From Merdicola sp963557785 (lineage in GTDB: Bacteria; Bacillota; Clostridia; TANB77; CAG-508), in the NCBI GenBank assembly GCA_963557785.1, contig CAUWBF010000010.1:1-62625 (forward strand): 62,625 nucleotides of DNA, in the 5' to 3' direction. Below the pieces are notes generated by a model. The model was given only the letters and a program-made list of their open reading frames with translations. It was not told where the DNA came from and ran no database searches. Every line of letters starts with the position of its first letter. Within the stretch, counting starts at the first letter, position 1. Shown in pieces: positions 1 through 8,823 of the stretch. The position numbers were made by a program, and so were the translations under genes.

Positions 1-237
1 AATAATATGGTACGGCTTATTATCTCTGTTTAATAAAGATTGGAATTTCAATAAGTATACAGGTAGATAGATGGAAATAAATAGTTATTTACACCACACT
101 TACACCATTTACAAAGAGGATAATATTTAATAGAATGAGAGAGAGTCTTATATGGGATTAAATATAATAGAGAAGATATGCAACGCTGTCTTTTGTATCA
201 TATTTAAATTTGAATAAATATAAATAAAAATGTAAAA
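1..237. other. Left-end non-coding stretch
   Basis: I see no convincing gene here. The stretch is AT-rich and lies beyond the terminator of the last tail gene. It contains a near-palindrome, ATTGGAATTTCAAT, at 39-52, whose reverse complement closely resembles the two TTGAAATT(T/C)CAA elements at 54023-54075. Its role is unknown. Confidence 0.5.
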
Positions 238-264
238 AAAAGGGTAGTCAATTTGACCACCCTT
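238..264 (-). terminator. Intrinsic terminator after the last tail-fibre gene
   Basis: On the minus strand an AAGGGTGGTC / GACTACCCTT hairpin is followed directly by a run of eight T. It sits just past the stop codon of the fibre gene that ends at 268, so it probably ends the late tail transcript. Confidence 0.8.
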
Positions 265-267
265 AAT

Positions 268-2034
268 TTATTTTATGCGTCTTTCTAATTCATCTAACCT
301 TGTTGTTAAACTTGCCGTTTGTATTTGTAATTGTTGAACAACATACATTGTTATCATATGTAGGAATTCATAATTAACATAATACTGATCTTTTTCTTCA
401 ATAACTAAACTATATTCTTTCCAGTCTAAATTATGACTTTCAAATATTTTAATTACATCCTGAGCTATTACACCTAAATTTAGTTTTTCAGGATTTTGTT
501 TATATTTAAATGTATAAACTCCAATTTCCTCCCATATCTCTTCTAAGATAGGCTGCAACGGCTCTATTACATCTTTCATTCTAGCATCTGATGTAACAGC
601 TGTTGTACCATTAATAAATGCTTTATCCTGGAATACGGCTGGATATTGACATTGGAATTGTTTTGCTGTGCCTTCAAACACTTTCCCTACAGCAAGCCCG
701 TATGGAGATAAGTCTATCAAAGCTTCTTCTGTATCTATATCTGTGAAGTATGTAGCACTTCCACCAAAGGTATCAGTGATAACCACCTTAACATCATATG
801 ATTTATTAATATCATATGTACCATCTACTAAACCATTAAATGTTATAACATCAGTTACCGTCTTTTTGGCTGTTCCAAATGAGGATTCTGATTTTAATTT
901 AGTAAATATTTCTATTTTAGTTTTATTATGTCCACCAGCACTAGATAATGCCCAGTCGGCAGATAAATACAGTTTAGTGCCTTGTGGAGATATAACACTT
1001 CCATTATGTCTATTGGCAGTTACTGATTTTATAATAGGTATATTATAAGACTCTACAGTAAATGATTTTGATACTGCACTAGAAACACAACCTCTAGTAT
1101 CAACTGCTCGTACTGAGACTTTATTAGTACCAGCAGAGTTTAATACAGCAGTGTCAAATGTAGTGTTAGTAGTATAATAAACACTTCCATTTACATTAAC
1201 TTCATAATGTTTTAATTTAGCACCAGCAGGCATACTAGGGCTGTTAAATGTTAATCTAGCTTTACTCTTTCCTTGTACAAATGTAGAGGTTACCGCCGAT
1301 GATGGAGCGACCGTAACGCCTATGCTTCCAATCGAAGGTTTTGTGCTAGATGATAAACTGGATGTAAACTTACAGCTTGTGCTTCCTATATTTTTACTTC
1401 CAACATATGTCGTACAGGTCAACACAACAGGTTCCGACTTAGCATCCATATATCCTATAACCGCTGTCGGTAATGTAAATTCTATTGTCTTAGAAGTTGT
1501 CTTACTTGCTATCGTCCAAGTGTAACCACTACATTTACCAACTACTGTATGTGTTAATCCTGATACAGATACTCTAGGTTTAATATAACAAGTATGTTTA
1601 TTGCCAGGGATTACACTAGTCGAAGATGTACTTATAGCGGATGGAGTATTAGCTAGAGGAGTTAAATCAATAGCTAAATTGCCAGTGTCTACATGATCGT
1701 AAAACTTACCAGTGTAGGTAATTTTAACATCGCCTCTAAATCTAATGTTTATTTTCTTCTTGCCATTGCTGTTGTGAGTAATAGTTTTAGTTTTACTCAT
1801 CAATACATCTGAGTACCCTTTAACACCTATTTTAGCAGTACCAGTATATTTAGTACCATCAATCCATATTGTTAAATCCTTTTTAGCTGTAGATTTGGTT
1901 TTCCATTTACTATAATACCTAACACTTACTTTAACTTCTGACTTATTCGTACCTGATATTGGGGTATCCTTCCAACTTACCCTATACCATTCTGTATGTT
2001 GGCTTCTGACGTATGCGTAAAAATTACCACCCAT
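268..2034 (-). CDS. Tail fibre/minor structural protein with C-terminal S74 chaperone
   Basis: 588 residues. The N-terminal and middle parts are Ser/Thr-rich beta-type sequence like the DUF859 minor structural proteins of siphoviruses, including the usual 'YGLAVGKV' turn near residue 455. The C-terminus (about 490-588) looks like an intramolecular chaperone of the Peptidase_S74 family: it begins at SDARMKDVIEPL, contains LGVIAQDV, and ends in a coiled coil. In characterised members this domain trimerises the fibre and then cleaves itself off at the Ser of the SDxR/K motif. The start overlaps the upstream stop codon and has a GAGGTG ribosome-binding site. It is the last gene of the tail operon and is followed by a strong terminator. 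Probably a receptor-binding or host-surface fibre; the fold assignment is inferred. Confidence 0.75.
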   Translation of the reverse strand: MGGNFYAYVRSQHTEWYRVSWKDTPISGTNKSEVKVSVRYYSKWKTKSTAKKDLTIWIDGTKYTGTAKIGVKGYSDVLMSKTKTITHNSNGKKKINIRFRGDVKITYTGKFYDHVDTGNLAIDLTPLANTPSAISTSSTSVIPGNKHTCYIKPRVSVSGLTHTVVGKCSGYTWTIASKTTSKTIEFTLPTAVIGYMDAKSEPVVLTCTTYVGSKNIGSTSCKFTSSLSSSTKPSIGSIGVTVAPSSAVTSTFVQGKSKARLTFNSPSMPAGAKLKHYEVNVNGSVYYTTNTTFDTAVLNSAGTNKVSVRAVDTRGCVSSAVSKSFTVESYNIPIIKSVTANRHNGSVISPQGTKLYLSADWALSSAGGHNKTKIEIFTKLKSESSFGTAKKTVTDVITFNGLVDGTYDINKSYDVKVVITDTFGGSATYFTDIDTEEALIDLSPYGLAVGKVFEGTAKQFQCQYPAVFQDKAFINGTTAVTSDARMKDVIEPLQPILEEIWEEIGVYTFKYKQNPEKLNLGVIAQDVIKIFESHNLDWKEYSLVIEEKDQYYVNYEFLHMITMYVVQQLQIQTASLTTRLDELERRIK

Positions 2035-2513
2035 TATTTAGTCACCTCCTCAATTTTAGGAGAATAACTGATTCTCATATGAGGAACTCCATTTACATCC
2101 ACTTCTCTAAACACATAATTAGGAAGTCTCATATAGTCTTTAGTTTCAACAGCAACTACTTGTAATATACCATTAATCAAGCTACTTCCTAAACCATCGT
2201 TAAATATTATGCCAGAACCATTTTCAGAGCCTTGTCCTATAATAATATTTCCATTTTCATCTTTGTTTATTAAATCAGCAGACTCTTTTTTTAATGCTTC
2301 TATTAAAGTATCGGCATAAGCTTTTACTTCTCCGTCAGCAGCCTTTAGACTATTTACAAAATCAGTAAATAATCTATCTATTTTCTCCATATTAGAATCG
2401 TCTTCTATGGTTGTTTCTTCTGTTTTAGCAGCCATCTTGTCTCTCCATTCTTTGAAAGAGAGGGTAGAGTCAACTGCTTCAAATACATCTAATTTATTAG
2501 GAGTTTTTTGCAT
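2034..2513 (-). CDS. Small tail-associated protein of unknown function
   Basis: 159 residues with no recognised catalytic motif. The first half is acidic and helix-prone (about residues 30-90). The C-terminal half contains GIIFNDGLGSSLINGILQVV and then MRISYSPKIEEVTK, which reads like a short beta-rich attachment tail. It sits between two fibre-type genes, with its stop overlapping the start of the S74 fibre, so the two are translationally coupled. It is likely a fibre-linking or fibre-assembly protein. That is inferred only from position. Confidence 0.5.
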   Translation of the reverse strand: MQKTPNKLDVFEAVDSTLSFKEWRDKMAAKTEETTIEDDSNMEKIDRLFTDFVNSLKAADGEVKAYADTLIEALKKESADLINKDENGNIIIGQGSENGSGIIFNDGLGSSLINGILQVVAVETKDYMRLPNYVFREVDVNGVPHMRISYSPKIEEVTK

Positions 2514-2526
2514 TAAGTTCTCCTTT

Positions 2527-2853
2527 CTATGTTATATTTTTTATTAACTCGTTATTTTTTATATCTAATTCTTGTAACGATTTGTTGTCTATTTCATTTA
2601 GTGCCTTGGGGTCTAAGTCTGATAATAAAGTTAAACTTGTCGTATTTAATGTTATACCAAAATCGGTCGCTAAAGACGTGATATTGTCTTGTTTTATAGG
2701 CACATCTAAAAAAGCAGGAAATCCATTAACTCCTATTTGAGTATGAATATCCTGCTTCGATAAAATTATTTCCTGTTTCTCTTTGTATGAATATTTGACT
2801 TCTTGTCTTTCTTTATTTGGGAATAATGATAAAGTGTTTTTTTCGATAATCAT
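2527..2853 (-). CDS. Small hypothetical tail protein
   Basis: 108 residues, no recognised domain. The C-terminal third is rich in Leu/Asp/Lys (LLSDLDPKALNEIDNKSLQELD), suggesting a short helical segment. It overlaps the upstream gene by 4 bp and lies in the terminal fibre cluster, so it is probably a baseplate or fibre accessory protein. I cannot name a family. Confidence 0.45.
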   Translation of the reverse strand: MIIEKNTLSLFPNKERQEVKYSYKEKQEIILSKQDIHTQIGVNGFPAFLDVPIKQDNITSLATDFGITLNTTSLTLLSDLDPKALNEIDNKSLQELDIKNNELIKNIT

Positions 2854-3269
2854 TTTATCACACTCCCATTTGTCACTTCCAATTTAAGTGTTTTCTCTGG
2901 TATTGATACAATAGTTCTAATTGGTATATTTAAAACTTTAGCTAGTTCGCCAAACATTAATAAATTTTCGTTTGTGTCGTATATAATATAATATTTAATA
3001 TTATTCCACGGTCTTAATGATTCGGGAAAGTATAACCTATTTCTATTGATAGGAAATCCTGTTGATGTGTCAAAGTCAAATGTGTCGAAGTCATTATCAA
3101 CCAATATACGAGAATAGCCATCTTCTTTAATAGGCTCTGTAACATTAGTTCCTTCAACCGTTGGTAGAGTAGAGGATAACCCTATTTGTAATTGAGTAGG
3201 TATATCTTGTGTAGTAGAAGTTTTAAATATATTATTAGCTATTAGTTTAAGATAATAAGTTGTAACCAT
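2850..3269 (-). CDS. Hypothetical baseplate/fibre accessory protein
   Basis: 139 residues, mostly beta-type, without recognised motifs. Positions 85-100 contain RPWNNIKYYIIYDTNENLLMFG-type alternating hydrophobic strands, as in structural proteins of phage adsorption devices. It overlaps both neighbours by 1-4 bp, so it belongs to a tightly coupled run of five small tail genes. The role is inferred from context only. Confidence 0.45.
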   Translation of the reverse strand: MVTTYYLKLIANNIFKTSTTQDIPTQLQIGLSSTLPTVEGTNVTEPIKEDGYSRILVDNDFDTFDFDTSTGFPINRNRLYFPESLRPWNNIKYYIIYDTNENLLMFGELAKVLNIPIRTIVSIPEKTLKLEVTNGSVIK

Positions 3270-3661
3270 TATTGAACACCTTCCTCTACTGGATATGCTT
3301 TAGGGTTAATATTTTTTCTAATATTCATTATTCCTTGCATAGATTCTTGTTTATGATTTGGTGTGTTAATAGTTATTTGATATATGTATTTACCAACTAA
3401 GTCTTGTGTGTCAACCTTAGTTAATATTAATTTGAATTCGTTTCCACCTGTTTCAATAGGAGATACTTCACATTCTTTGGCTAGTATTCTTTCTCCATAT
3501 CTTTGATTGTATTCGATAAGAGAAAAATTCATTTTTAGATTATTGCAGTCTATATATTGACCTCTATCCTCATCTTTAATCTGCCAATAGAATTCTTTGT
3601 AATCTCCACCAACGATGTTTATTTCGTCTAATTCAAATTGAGATTTATTACATGAATTCAT
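3269..3661 (-). CDS. BppU-like baseplate/fibre N-terminal domain protein (putative)
   Basis: 130 residues. The layout is that of the short N-terminal domain of BppU-type baseplate proteins: an opening strand with GGDYKEFYWQIKDED, then a linear-polarised beta sandwich (LKMNFSLIEY, FKLILTKVD, YIYQITI). A second protein of similar layout is encoded at 9080-9409. It starts with ATG preceded by GGAGG and begins the final five-gene cluster just left of a plus-strand small gene. The family is suggested, not proven. Confidence 0.45.
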   Translation of the reverse strand: MNSCNKSQFELDEINIVGGDYKEFYWQIKDEDRGQYIDCNNLKMNFSLIEYNQRYGERILAKECEVSPIETGGNEFKLILTKVDTQDLVGKYIYQITINTPNHKQESMQGIMNIRKNINPKAYPVEEGVQ

Positions 3662-3734
3662 TGAAACCTCCTTGTTGTTTATTATTAAGTATGATATTAT
3701 TTAAATAAGATAATTATGAAAGAGAGTGCGCAAT

Positions 3735-3950
3735 ATGAAAATTATTAAACATAAAGAATCAAACTTTACAGTTGAAGAAATTGTAACTTGTCTAGAAAAT
3801 GATGATAAGCTAAAAGATACTGCTATGAATATTACATTTGAAGAAAACGGGGAGACTGTCGTTGTAGTAGAACCGTTAGGATTAGAAGATGTTAACATAT
3901 TTGGCGAGATTAATGAAGATTATGAATTAATTTATTATAACGAAAACTGA
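3735..3950 (+). CDS. Small plus-strand moron-like protein
   Basis: 71 residues from the ATG at 3735; a GTG at 3726 would add three. It is acidic (FEENGETVVVVEPLGLEDV) with no recognised domain. It is one of only two genes on the plus strand of this window and sits alone between tail genes transcribed the other way, followed at 34 bp by a bidirectional terminator. This isolated, self-terminated layout is typical of a moron. The ribosome-binding site (GAAAGAGAG) is weak and the function unknown. Confidence 0.6.
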   Translation: MKIIKHKESNFTVEEIVTCLENDDKLKDTAMNITFEENGETVVVVEPLGLEDVNIFGEINEDYELIYYNEN

Positions 3951-3983
3951 TTCTCATTTTATTAAACATATAATACATACAAT

Positions 3984-4016
3984 AAAAAAAGACACCCAAT
4001 CAAGGTGTCTTTTTTT
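3984..4016. terminator. Bidirectional intrinsic terminator
   Basis: The stem GACACC / GGTGTC is flanked by seven A on one side and seven T on the other, so it can act on both strands. It ends the plus-strand small gene at 3735-3950. Confidence 0.85.
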
Positions 4017-4203
4017 ATTATGGTTGCTAATTATCATGCTAAACACAATAATGTTTAGGAGTACCTTTATTATATAAAGTTTGATATTATTTGTCAAATG
4101 GAAAACCACCCTCGGAAGGGTGGCATGATATCAGCGGGTCGTATTAAACCCTTTTATCTTCTGTCAGTATATATAATATCATAACTATAGAAATAAGTCA
4201 ATT
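4017..4203 (-). ncRNA. Candidate small structured RNA between moron genes
   Basis: No ORF is present. Read on the minus strand, a GGGT...ACCC hairpin (about 4134-4152) is followed by a very stable hairpin, CCACCCT-tetraloop-AGGGTGG at 4106-4123, and then TTTT. That is terminator-like and could be the 3' end of a short RNA. A TATTATATATACT promoter-like stretch lies upstream near 4165-4185. It could also be a remnant element end. Evidence is structural only. Confidence 0.35.
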
Positions 4204-4246
4204 AAAAAAGTTGCCTCAGAAGGATATCCCTATTATACAAGGCAAC
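4204..4246 (-). terminator. Terminator of the exonuclease gene
   Basis: The minus strand has GTTGCCT / AGGCAAC arms enclosing an inner GGATATCC palindrome, followed by six T. It lies about 50 bp past the stop codon of the DnaQ-like gene. Confidence 0.75.
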
Positions 4247-4298
4247 ACATCAATCTACAATAGTAGAAATTAGTTACAGTATAAACTATTTTATGCCT

Positions 4299-5063
4299 TT
4301 AGTCAAGCTTCTTTGTTAATTCTCTTAGTTCTTCACAATCATCGTATATGTCTTGCATTAGATTATCCACGTGTTCCTCATCTATATCTTCCATCCAATC
4401 CTGCCAACCAACATTGTCCTCGAAGTCTTGATAATAGTCAACCGCTAGAGCTTCTTTTATTAATTCTTCTATTTCTGTATCTTCTAGATCTAGAGAATAA
4501 CTGCTAACTATCGCTTCATACTTCTCTTTATATTCTGCTTGCCATTTGTTTCCTGCTTCAGGTCTTACAATCTTGTAGCAGTGAAGAGTTGCTAAGCAAT
4601 CAACTAGGCTGTTATGTGCGTCCATACCATCGTAGTTGAAGTTATATTCTTCTGCTACCTCTGTTAGCTTTGATAACTTATAATTCTCAAAATATTCATG
4701 ATAGGTATTGTGTATCTCTGCATAATCCTTAGCTACATCAACTAGCTTGTCTTCGTCGATAGTTATACCAGCAGCGCTTAGGAATGCTATATCTAAGTCC
4801 ATAGCATATCCAACTATAGTATTAGCGCCATCAAGGATTGACTGGATAGCATCCTTATATTCAGTTATAGATTTCTTATCTTCTACCATCTGTGGAGTTA
4901 TATGGTGGATAGCTTCTGATTCAGCCCATTCTGTTTTATTCTCAGGCTTGATATATTCATTGAATAGAATATTCTCATCTGCATCTATTATTGATAACTG
5001 TAGGATTTCATCTTCGTTAACTTTTAGTCCTGTGAATTCTGCATCTATTATTATAGTTTTCAT
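4299..5063 (-). CDS. DnaQ-like DEDDh 3'-5' exonuclease
   Basis: 254 residues from the ATG at 5063, chosen because GGGGG lies 7 nt upstream; an in-frame start at 5099 would run through that site. The exonuclease motifs are clear: Exo I with D7/E9 in IIDAEFTGL, Exo II around D89/D91 in GYAMDLDIAFL, and Exo III with H150 and D155 in DAHNSLVD. Such enzymes remove nucleotides from 3' ends of DNA or RNA. The C-terminal 60 residues are very acidic. The gene has its own promoter (5091-5125) and terminator (4204-4246) inside the late tail region, which suggests an early-expressed moron-like insertion. Confidence 0.85.
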   Translation of the reverse strand: MKTIIIDAEFTGLKVNEDEILQLSIIDADENILFNEYIKPENKTEWAESEAIHHITPQMVEDKKSITEYKDAIQSILDGANTIVGYAMDLDIAFLSAAGITIDEDKLVDVAKDYAEIHNTYHEYFENYKLSKLTEVAEEYNFNYDGMDAHNSLVDCLATLHCYKIVRPEAGNKWQAEYKEKYEAIVSSYSLDLEDTEIEELIKEALAVDYYQDFEDNVGWQDWMEDIDEEHVDNLMQDIYDDCEELRELTKKLD

Positions 5064-5090
5064 AAAACACCCCCTAGTTAATATATCTAT

Positions 5091-5125
5091 ATTATACAAT
5101 ATATATTTATATATGCACTAGGGTT
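5091..5125 (-). promoter_or_regulatory. Phage promoter with AACCCTA element, for the exonuclease gene
   Basis: Minus strand: AACCCTA immediately followed by GTGCAT as -35 (5113-5118), a 16-nt spacer, then TATAAT (5091-5096). It is one of five promoters sharing the AACCCTA-TTGCAT block; the others are at 35477, 52094, 59479 and 61010. Confidence 0.75.
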
Positions 5126-5143
5126 AAATAAAATAATATTAAT

Positions 5144-5596
5144 TTATGCAATTCTTATCCATCCATACACAGTTAGATAAGGCGGCATATTATTATGTGC
5201 TGCTGTCGAACCAGTAGCACCAGTTGTTCCACTGATTGAGTGAGTATGAGCTCCATCTGAATCGGTATGAATTGTCTTAATACTTCTATTTGTATGATAC
5301 GTATATCCACTGTCAGAGCCAGAGCCTTTAGACCATCTTTGTCCCATTGTATGATTATGCTTCCCGTTGCTTGTAGTAGTCGCACTGAAAGGATGGGTAT
5401 GAGCGGGCATATTGCTCGCAGACAGAGTTACTGTCGCAGCGCCGCCAGTTGAGCCAACAATATATCCATTCCCCGCCATTAGTAAAAACTTTCCTTGTAT
5501 CTGTTCCCAATCTCCTCCAAATCGATTAGAAACAGCTTCGGGTGTGTTCATTTCAGGATTGATTGTTATATAAATATCTCCAACTTGATACTTCAT
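5144..5596 (-). CDS. Tail-collar-like receptor-binding protein
   Basis: 150 residues. The layout is that of a phage tail collar or short-fibre tip: FGGDWEQIQGKFLLMAGNGY near residue 25, then repeated His-x-His motifs (PAHTHPF, KHNHT, AHTHS) and the terminal MPPYLTVYGWIRIA. In T4 gp12-like tips such HxH pairs coordinate a metal in the trimer. It is the first gene to the right of the exonuclease and belongs to the fibre cluster. Strong pattern match; the receptor is unknown. Confidence 0.75.
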   Translation of the reverse strand: MKYQVGDIYITINPEMNTPEAVSNRFGGDWEQIQGKFLLMAGNGYIVGSTGGAATVTLSASNMPAHTHPFSATTTSNGKHNHTMGQRWSKGSGSDSGYTYHTNRSIKTIHTDSDGAHTHSISGTTGATGSTAAHNNMPPYLTVYGWIRIA

Positions 5597-5670
5597 TGTT
5601 TCTAATTGCTTACCTATGAAATTTAATATTCTATCTAAAATAATACCACCTCCTTGTTATTTTATGCTTC

Positions 5671-7524
5671 TCATCCACTATGTGTCGCTAATAACATATC
5701 TTTTGTTACTTTTGTAACTTTAGTAGTCGTACCTAAACATACAGATATATTTACGGTATCTAAATTAAATGCTATAAAAGGTGAATGCCCAGTCCTACAA
5801 GTCATATATATTCCATCCAAGTTTTTATTAGGGTTGGATTTGAACTCTATATATTCCCATGTTTCAGTTGTTCCTATTGGAGAAATATCCTCTTCGCCAT
5901 CAGTATATCTGTAAATAAATGTTAAATCGTCTAAACCTTTGAATTCACCTTTTATGGCTACTGGATATCCGTCAAACATATCATGATATGCTCCAATAAG
6001 TATAATTTGAATTTCATTTCCATACCAAGATAATGGACTGTATTCAACAAAAGTATCTCTCTCATCAACGTACTCATATCCAGATGACGAACTAGGACAC
6101 GTCATATTAACAGCGCTTTCTTGCCCAGTAAAATCCCAAAATCCCCAATGTGCAACGTCTGGATTATATTCAGAACCATTATCTATATCGTCAACTTCTT
6201 CGACTAAATACATATCGCAATTTTCTTTTGTTCCATCTGGTTTTATTAAATGTACAAATTTATCTGCCAAAGTTGTAAAAGAGACTGTTGCCCAACCACT
6301 GTTTGATTGGCTATAATTGTCAACTGCATCTACATATAATGTATATGTAGTTTCGGGCTGAAGCCCTGTTATGTTTATTGTTGTGCTCGTTCCATTAAGT
6401 TTTAATGGGATAACTTCTGTTCCTGCACTATCTAGTACTTTATATCTATAATTAGCTAATATTGCCATGTCTCCCATAGTGAATCCGCTTATTTGAGCCG
6501 TTACTCCATTTTCGGTTGTATTTATTATGCTTACCGTACCAATACTCGGAATAGGTGGTTTTGCTGTTGTTGCTCTTAACGATACATAAGTTGAAGGCGT
6601 ACCATAATTATCAACACCTCTCATTTCTGCTAAATATTCGGTGTTAGGTTGTAATCCCGTTTTTCTGTAGGTTGGCGAGCTACCGTTACTATTCCATTGT
6701 CCGTTTCCCCAATACTCGTATCGAGCAATAGAGGCTGGTGAGGTTGGCGTAACTCCTGATATTGTGAAATCAATACTTTTATGTGTAATATTTGACGCAG
6801 TTATTTTCCCTGATGTTGGGGCAGGTGGTTTTGCAGTTGTCATATTAACTGCTGAAGAATATCCCCATACGTGGTTATAAGTTCTTCTATATGCTACTTC
6901 AACTTTATAAGTTTTATTTGGAGATAACCCAGTTATAGTATAATTTGCCGTACCTGTATTTTCGACAATAGCTGTAGGCGGCGTAAAATATTGCCATGAA
7001 CCGCCATCTAATTTATATGCGGCATAATTGCATTGAGCCGAGCAATCTAGCTTGATTGTTAAACTATTGTATGTTGAAGAAACCAAAGATACATTATTTG
7101 TATTAGGTGCTTTTCTATCTATATCAGGGATAGATCCTGCTACATTTGCAACCTTCCAACCACCAGCTGGCAAATAACTACTTGATAAATTGATATCTAA
7201 ATATCCATGTACATTAATTTCTGCTGGTGTAGCCCCGGTAGAACTATGTGTAAAAGTTCTACTATCGTTAGTTAAATTCCAAGTTTTAGAACTATTAGCT
7301 TTACATGTACCTGCTAAATTCTTTTTAATAGTTCTTTGTGCAGTTATAGTAGCAATGCCAGCATCTATACCTTGAGTTCGAGTAAATGAAGATTTTGAAG
7401 TTAATGATCTACATCTTAATTGATGTACAGTATAAGTTGTCGTATTATTTACTGGGCTTTGTGTGTAGCTCCACTCTACATCGAGTGCGAAACCTTTATT
7501 TTTCCATACTTGTTTCCATGCCAT
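5671..7524 (-). CDS. Tail fibre with fibronectin type III repeats
   Basis: 617 residues. An N-terminal DUF859-like beta region (1-140) is followed by three fibronectin type III-like repeats (about 145-235, 238-330, 333-425). Each repeat ends in the usual NxTYxxxVxAVDN-type strand and a TTAKPP or TTLAD linker (YTITGLSPNKTYKVEVAY, GLQPNTEYLAEMRGVDN, GLQPETTYTLYVDAVDN). The C-terminal 190 residues are a separate beta-rich region without a known motif. Such Fn3 arrays act as spacers or carbohydrate-contact modules on phage tails. The start overlaps the upstream stop. Confidence 0.75.
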   Translation of the reverse strand: MAWKQVWKNKGFALDVEWSYTQSPVNNTTTYTVHQLRCRSLTSKSSFTRTQGIDAGIATITAQRTIKKNLAGTCKANSSKTWNLTNDSRTFTHSSTGATPAEINVHGYLDINLSSSYLPAGGWKVANVAGSIPDIDRKAPNTNNVSLVSSTYNSLTIKLDCSAQCNYAAYKLDGGSWQYFTPPTAIVENTGTANYTITGLSPNKTYKVEVAYRRTYNHVWGYSSAVNMTTAKPPAPTSGKITASNITHKSIDFTISGVTPTSPASIARYEYWGNGQWNSNGSSPTYRKTGLQPNTEYLAEMRGVDNYGTPSTYVSLRATTAKPPIPSIGTVSIINTTENGVTAQISGFTMGDMAILANYRYKVLDSAGTEVIPLKLNGTSTTINITGLQPETTYTLYVDAVDNYSQSNSGWATVSFTTLADKFVHLIKPDGTKENCDMYLVEEVDDIDNGSEYNPDVAHWGFWDFTGQESAVNMTCPSSSSGYEYVDERDTFVEYSPLSWYGNEIQIILIGAYHDMFDGYPVAIKGEFKGLDDLTFIYRYTDGEEDISPIGTTETWEYIEFKSNPNKNLDGIYMTCRTGHSPFIAFNLDTVNISVCLGTTTKVTKVTKDMLLATHSG

Positions 7525-7886
7525 TAGTTACTGCCTCCTGAATGTGTTATTTCTGTTTTAATCCATAAAACCGTTTTTCCAGGAATAGCTGGAGGTTGGG
7601 TGTTAGATATAACTATTTCATAGTCTTTTTCGATTTTAGAATTAAGTTCGTCTTTCGTATAATAAATATCATTATGCGTATGTGCACTAGGTGGCATAGT
7701 AGAAGGGAAATCTGTTATATCTGATTTTTTTAAATTATGCAACTTAGAGTAATCTTCTTTACTCATAAGCCCATTAGCATAATTAGTGGCAGGCGTTTTA
7801 TCCGCCTTACCACTAATTAGAGCTTTTACCTTTTGTAAGAAATAACGCAATGTATTATCACTTACATACTTTACTTTCTTACTCAT
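7524..7886 (-). CDS. Small tail-fibre protein with HTH-xxYYTKDEL repeat
   Basis: 120 residues. It contains SAHTHNDIYYTKDELNSKI near residue 72, the short 'phage tail repeat' seen in trimeric fibre shafts, followed by a strand pattern KTVLWIKTEI typical of fibre ends. It lies between the Fn3 fibre and a longer fibre and is probably an adaptor or side-fibre component. No enzyme motif. Confidence 0.6.
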   Translation of the reverse strand: MSKKVKYVSDNTLRYFLQKVKALISGKADKTPATNYANGLMSKEDYSKLHNLKKSDITDFPSTMPPSAHTHNDIYYTKDELNSKIEKDYEIVISNTQPPAIPGKTVLWIKTEITHSGGSN

Positions 7887-7908
7887 TTAAAACTCCTTTA
7901 ATTAATTA

Positions 7909-8769
7909 TTATGCTGAGAACATACCATCAATTTCAGCGTTGCTAATTGCTTCTAAATCTGTGTCTTGAACGTATCCTGTTAAGTCTACAGCTGTAGTTC
8001 CAATGAATTCCCACTTATCATTAACCCAGATGTATTCATCGTATGCTTGGTTTACTCCAGACTTGCTTGAAGATTTAAAGTAAATAACACCTTTCTTACC
8101 AGTTAAAGGTAATTCGCCATCAACTACTTGTGTTTCAAATGAAGTAATTTTACCAACAGCCTCAGCGATAGAAGCAGCTACCTGCGCATCAGTTTGATAC
8201 TTGCTATCGTTAGTAAACTGTGATAATTTAGTAGGCATATCAGTAATCTGATCTTTAGTATGTGTATGAGTTTTATCTGCCTTACCTTCTAATGCTTTAG
8301 TTGTTTTAGTATCTAACGCAGTTACTTCTGTCTTGTCAGCCTTTAGTTTTAATTTACCATCTACATCAGCAGTATCAGCTTTACCAGCAATAGCCTGTTG
8401 TACCTGTGTGTCAGTTTGGAAGTTGCTGTCATTTGTAAACTCTGATAGCTTAGTTGGAACTGTAGGAATTTCTGTCTTTAGAGCATAGTTGCCTGCTGGC
8501 TGGATGCCCAATTCAGTTAAACTGTTTTCACCTTTTAATTCAACATTGTTGATTTTAGGCTTACCAATTAAGCTGCCATACTGACCATCAAATGAAGAAG
8601 AACCAGCGTCTAGAATTTTCTGTTTTAATTCGTCAGTAAGGTCATTAGTTGATAGCCCTTTTCCTGGTACAGCATCAACTTTCTTAGCTGCAATACCATC
8701 AACGTATCCTTTAATTTTGTTCTTAAAATATAACGCACCATTAAGGTCTAAATATTTTTTCTTTGCCAT
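7909..8769 (-). CDS. Tail fibre shaft protein
   Basis: 286 residues. It carries repeated fibre-shaft units: LSEFTNDSNFQTDTQV and LSQFTNDSKYQTDAQV about 100 residues apart, KAD/ADKT blocks, and a C-terminal QAYDEYIWVNDKWEFIGTTAVDLTGY knob. These are standard for collagen-like or triple-beta fibres in phages of Firmicutes. A terminator-like hairpin lies just upstream at 8796-8823, so its expression may depend on read-through. Probably a receptor-binding fibre subunit. Confidence 0.7.
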   Translation of the reverse strand: MAKKKYLDLNGALYFKNKIKGYVDGIAAKKVDAVPGKGLSTNDLTDELKQKILDAGSSSFDGQYGSLIGKPKINNVELKGENSLTELGIQPAGNYALKTEIPTVPTKLSEFTNDSNFQTDTQVQQAIAGKADTADVDGKLKLKADKTEVTALDTKTTKALEGKADKTHTHTKDQITDMPTKLSQFTNDSKYQTDAQVAASIAEAVGKITSFETQVVDGELPLTGKKGVIYFKSSSKSGVNQAYDEYIWVNDKWEFIGTTAVDLTGYVQDTDLEAISNAEIDGMFSA

Positions 8770-8792
8770 TATTAAACTCCTTAAATTTGTAT

Positions 8793-8823
8793 AATAAAAA
8801 AGAAGCTACCGAATTGTAGCCTC
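8793..8823 (-). terminator. Internal terminator-like hairpin in the fibre operon
   Basis: Minus strand GAGGCTAC / GTAGCTTC followed by TTTTTT. It abuts the stop codon of the 85-residue gene and lies about 25 bp before the next start codon, so it would act as an attenuator rather than an operon end. Confidence 0.6.

Noticed and set aside
668..1525. Plus-strand frames of 126 and 67 residues opposite the S74 fibre gene.
   Set aside because: They lack ribosome-binding sites and have low-complexity composition expected from the antisense of a Ser/Thr-rich fibre.
5144..7524. Diversity-generating retroelement target in the fibre genes.
   Set aside because: No reverse transcriptase gene and no template/variable repeat pair was found in the window.
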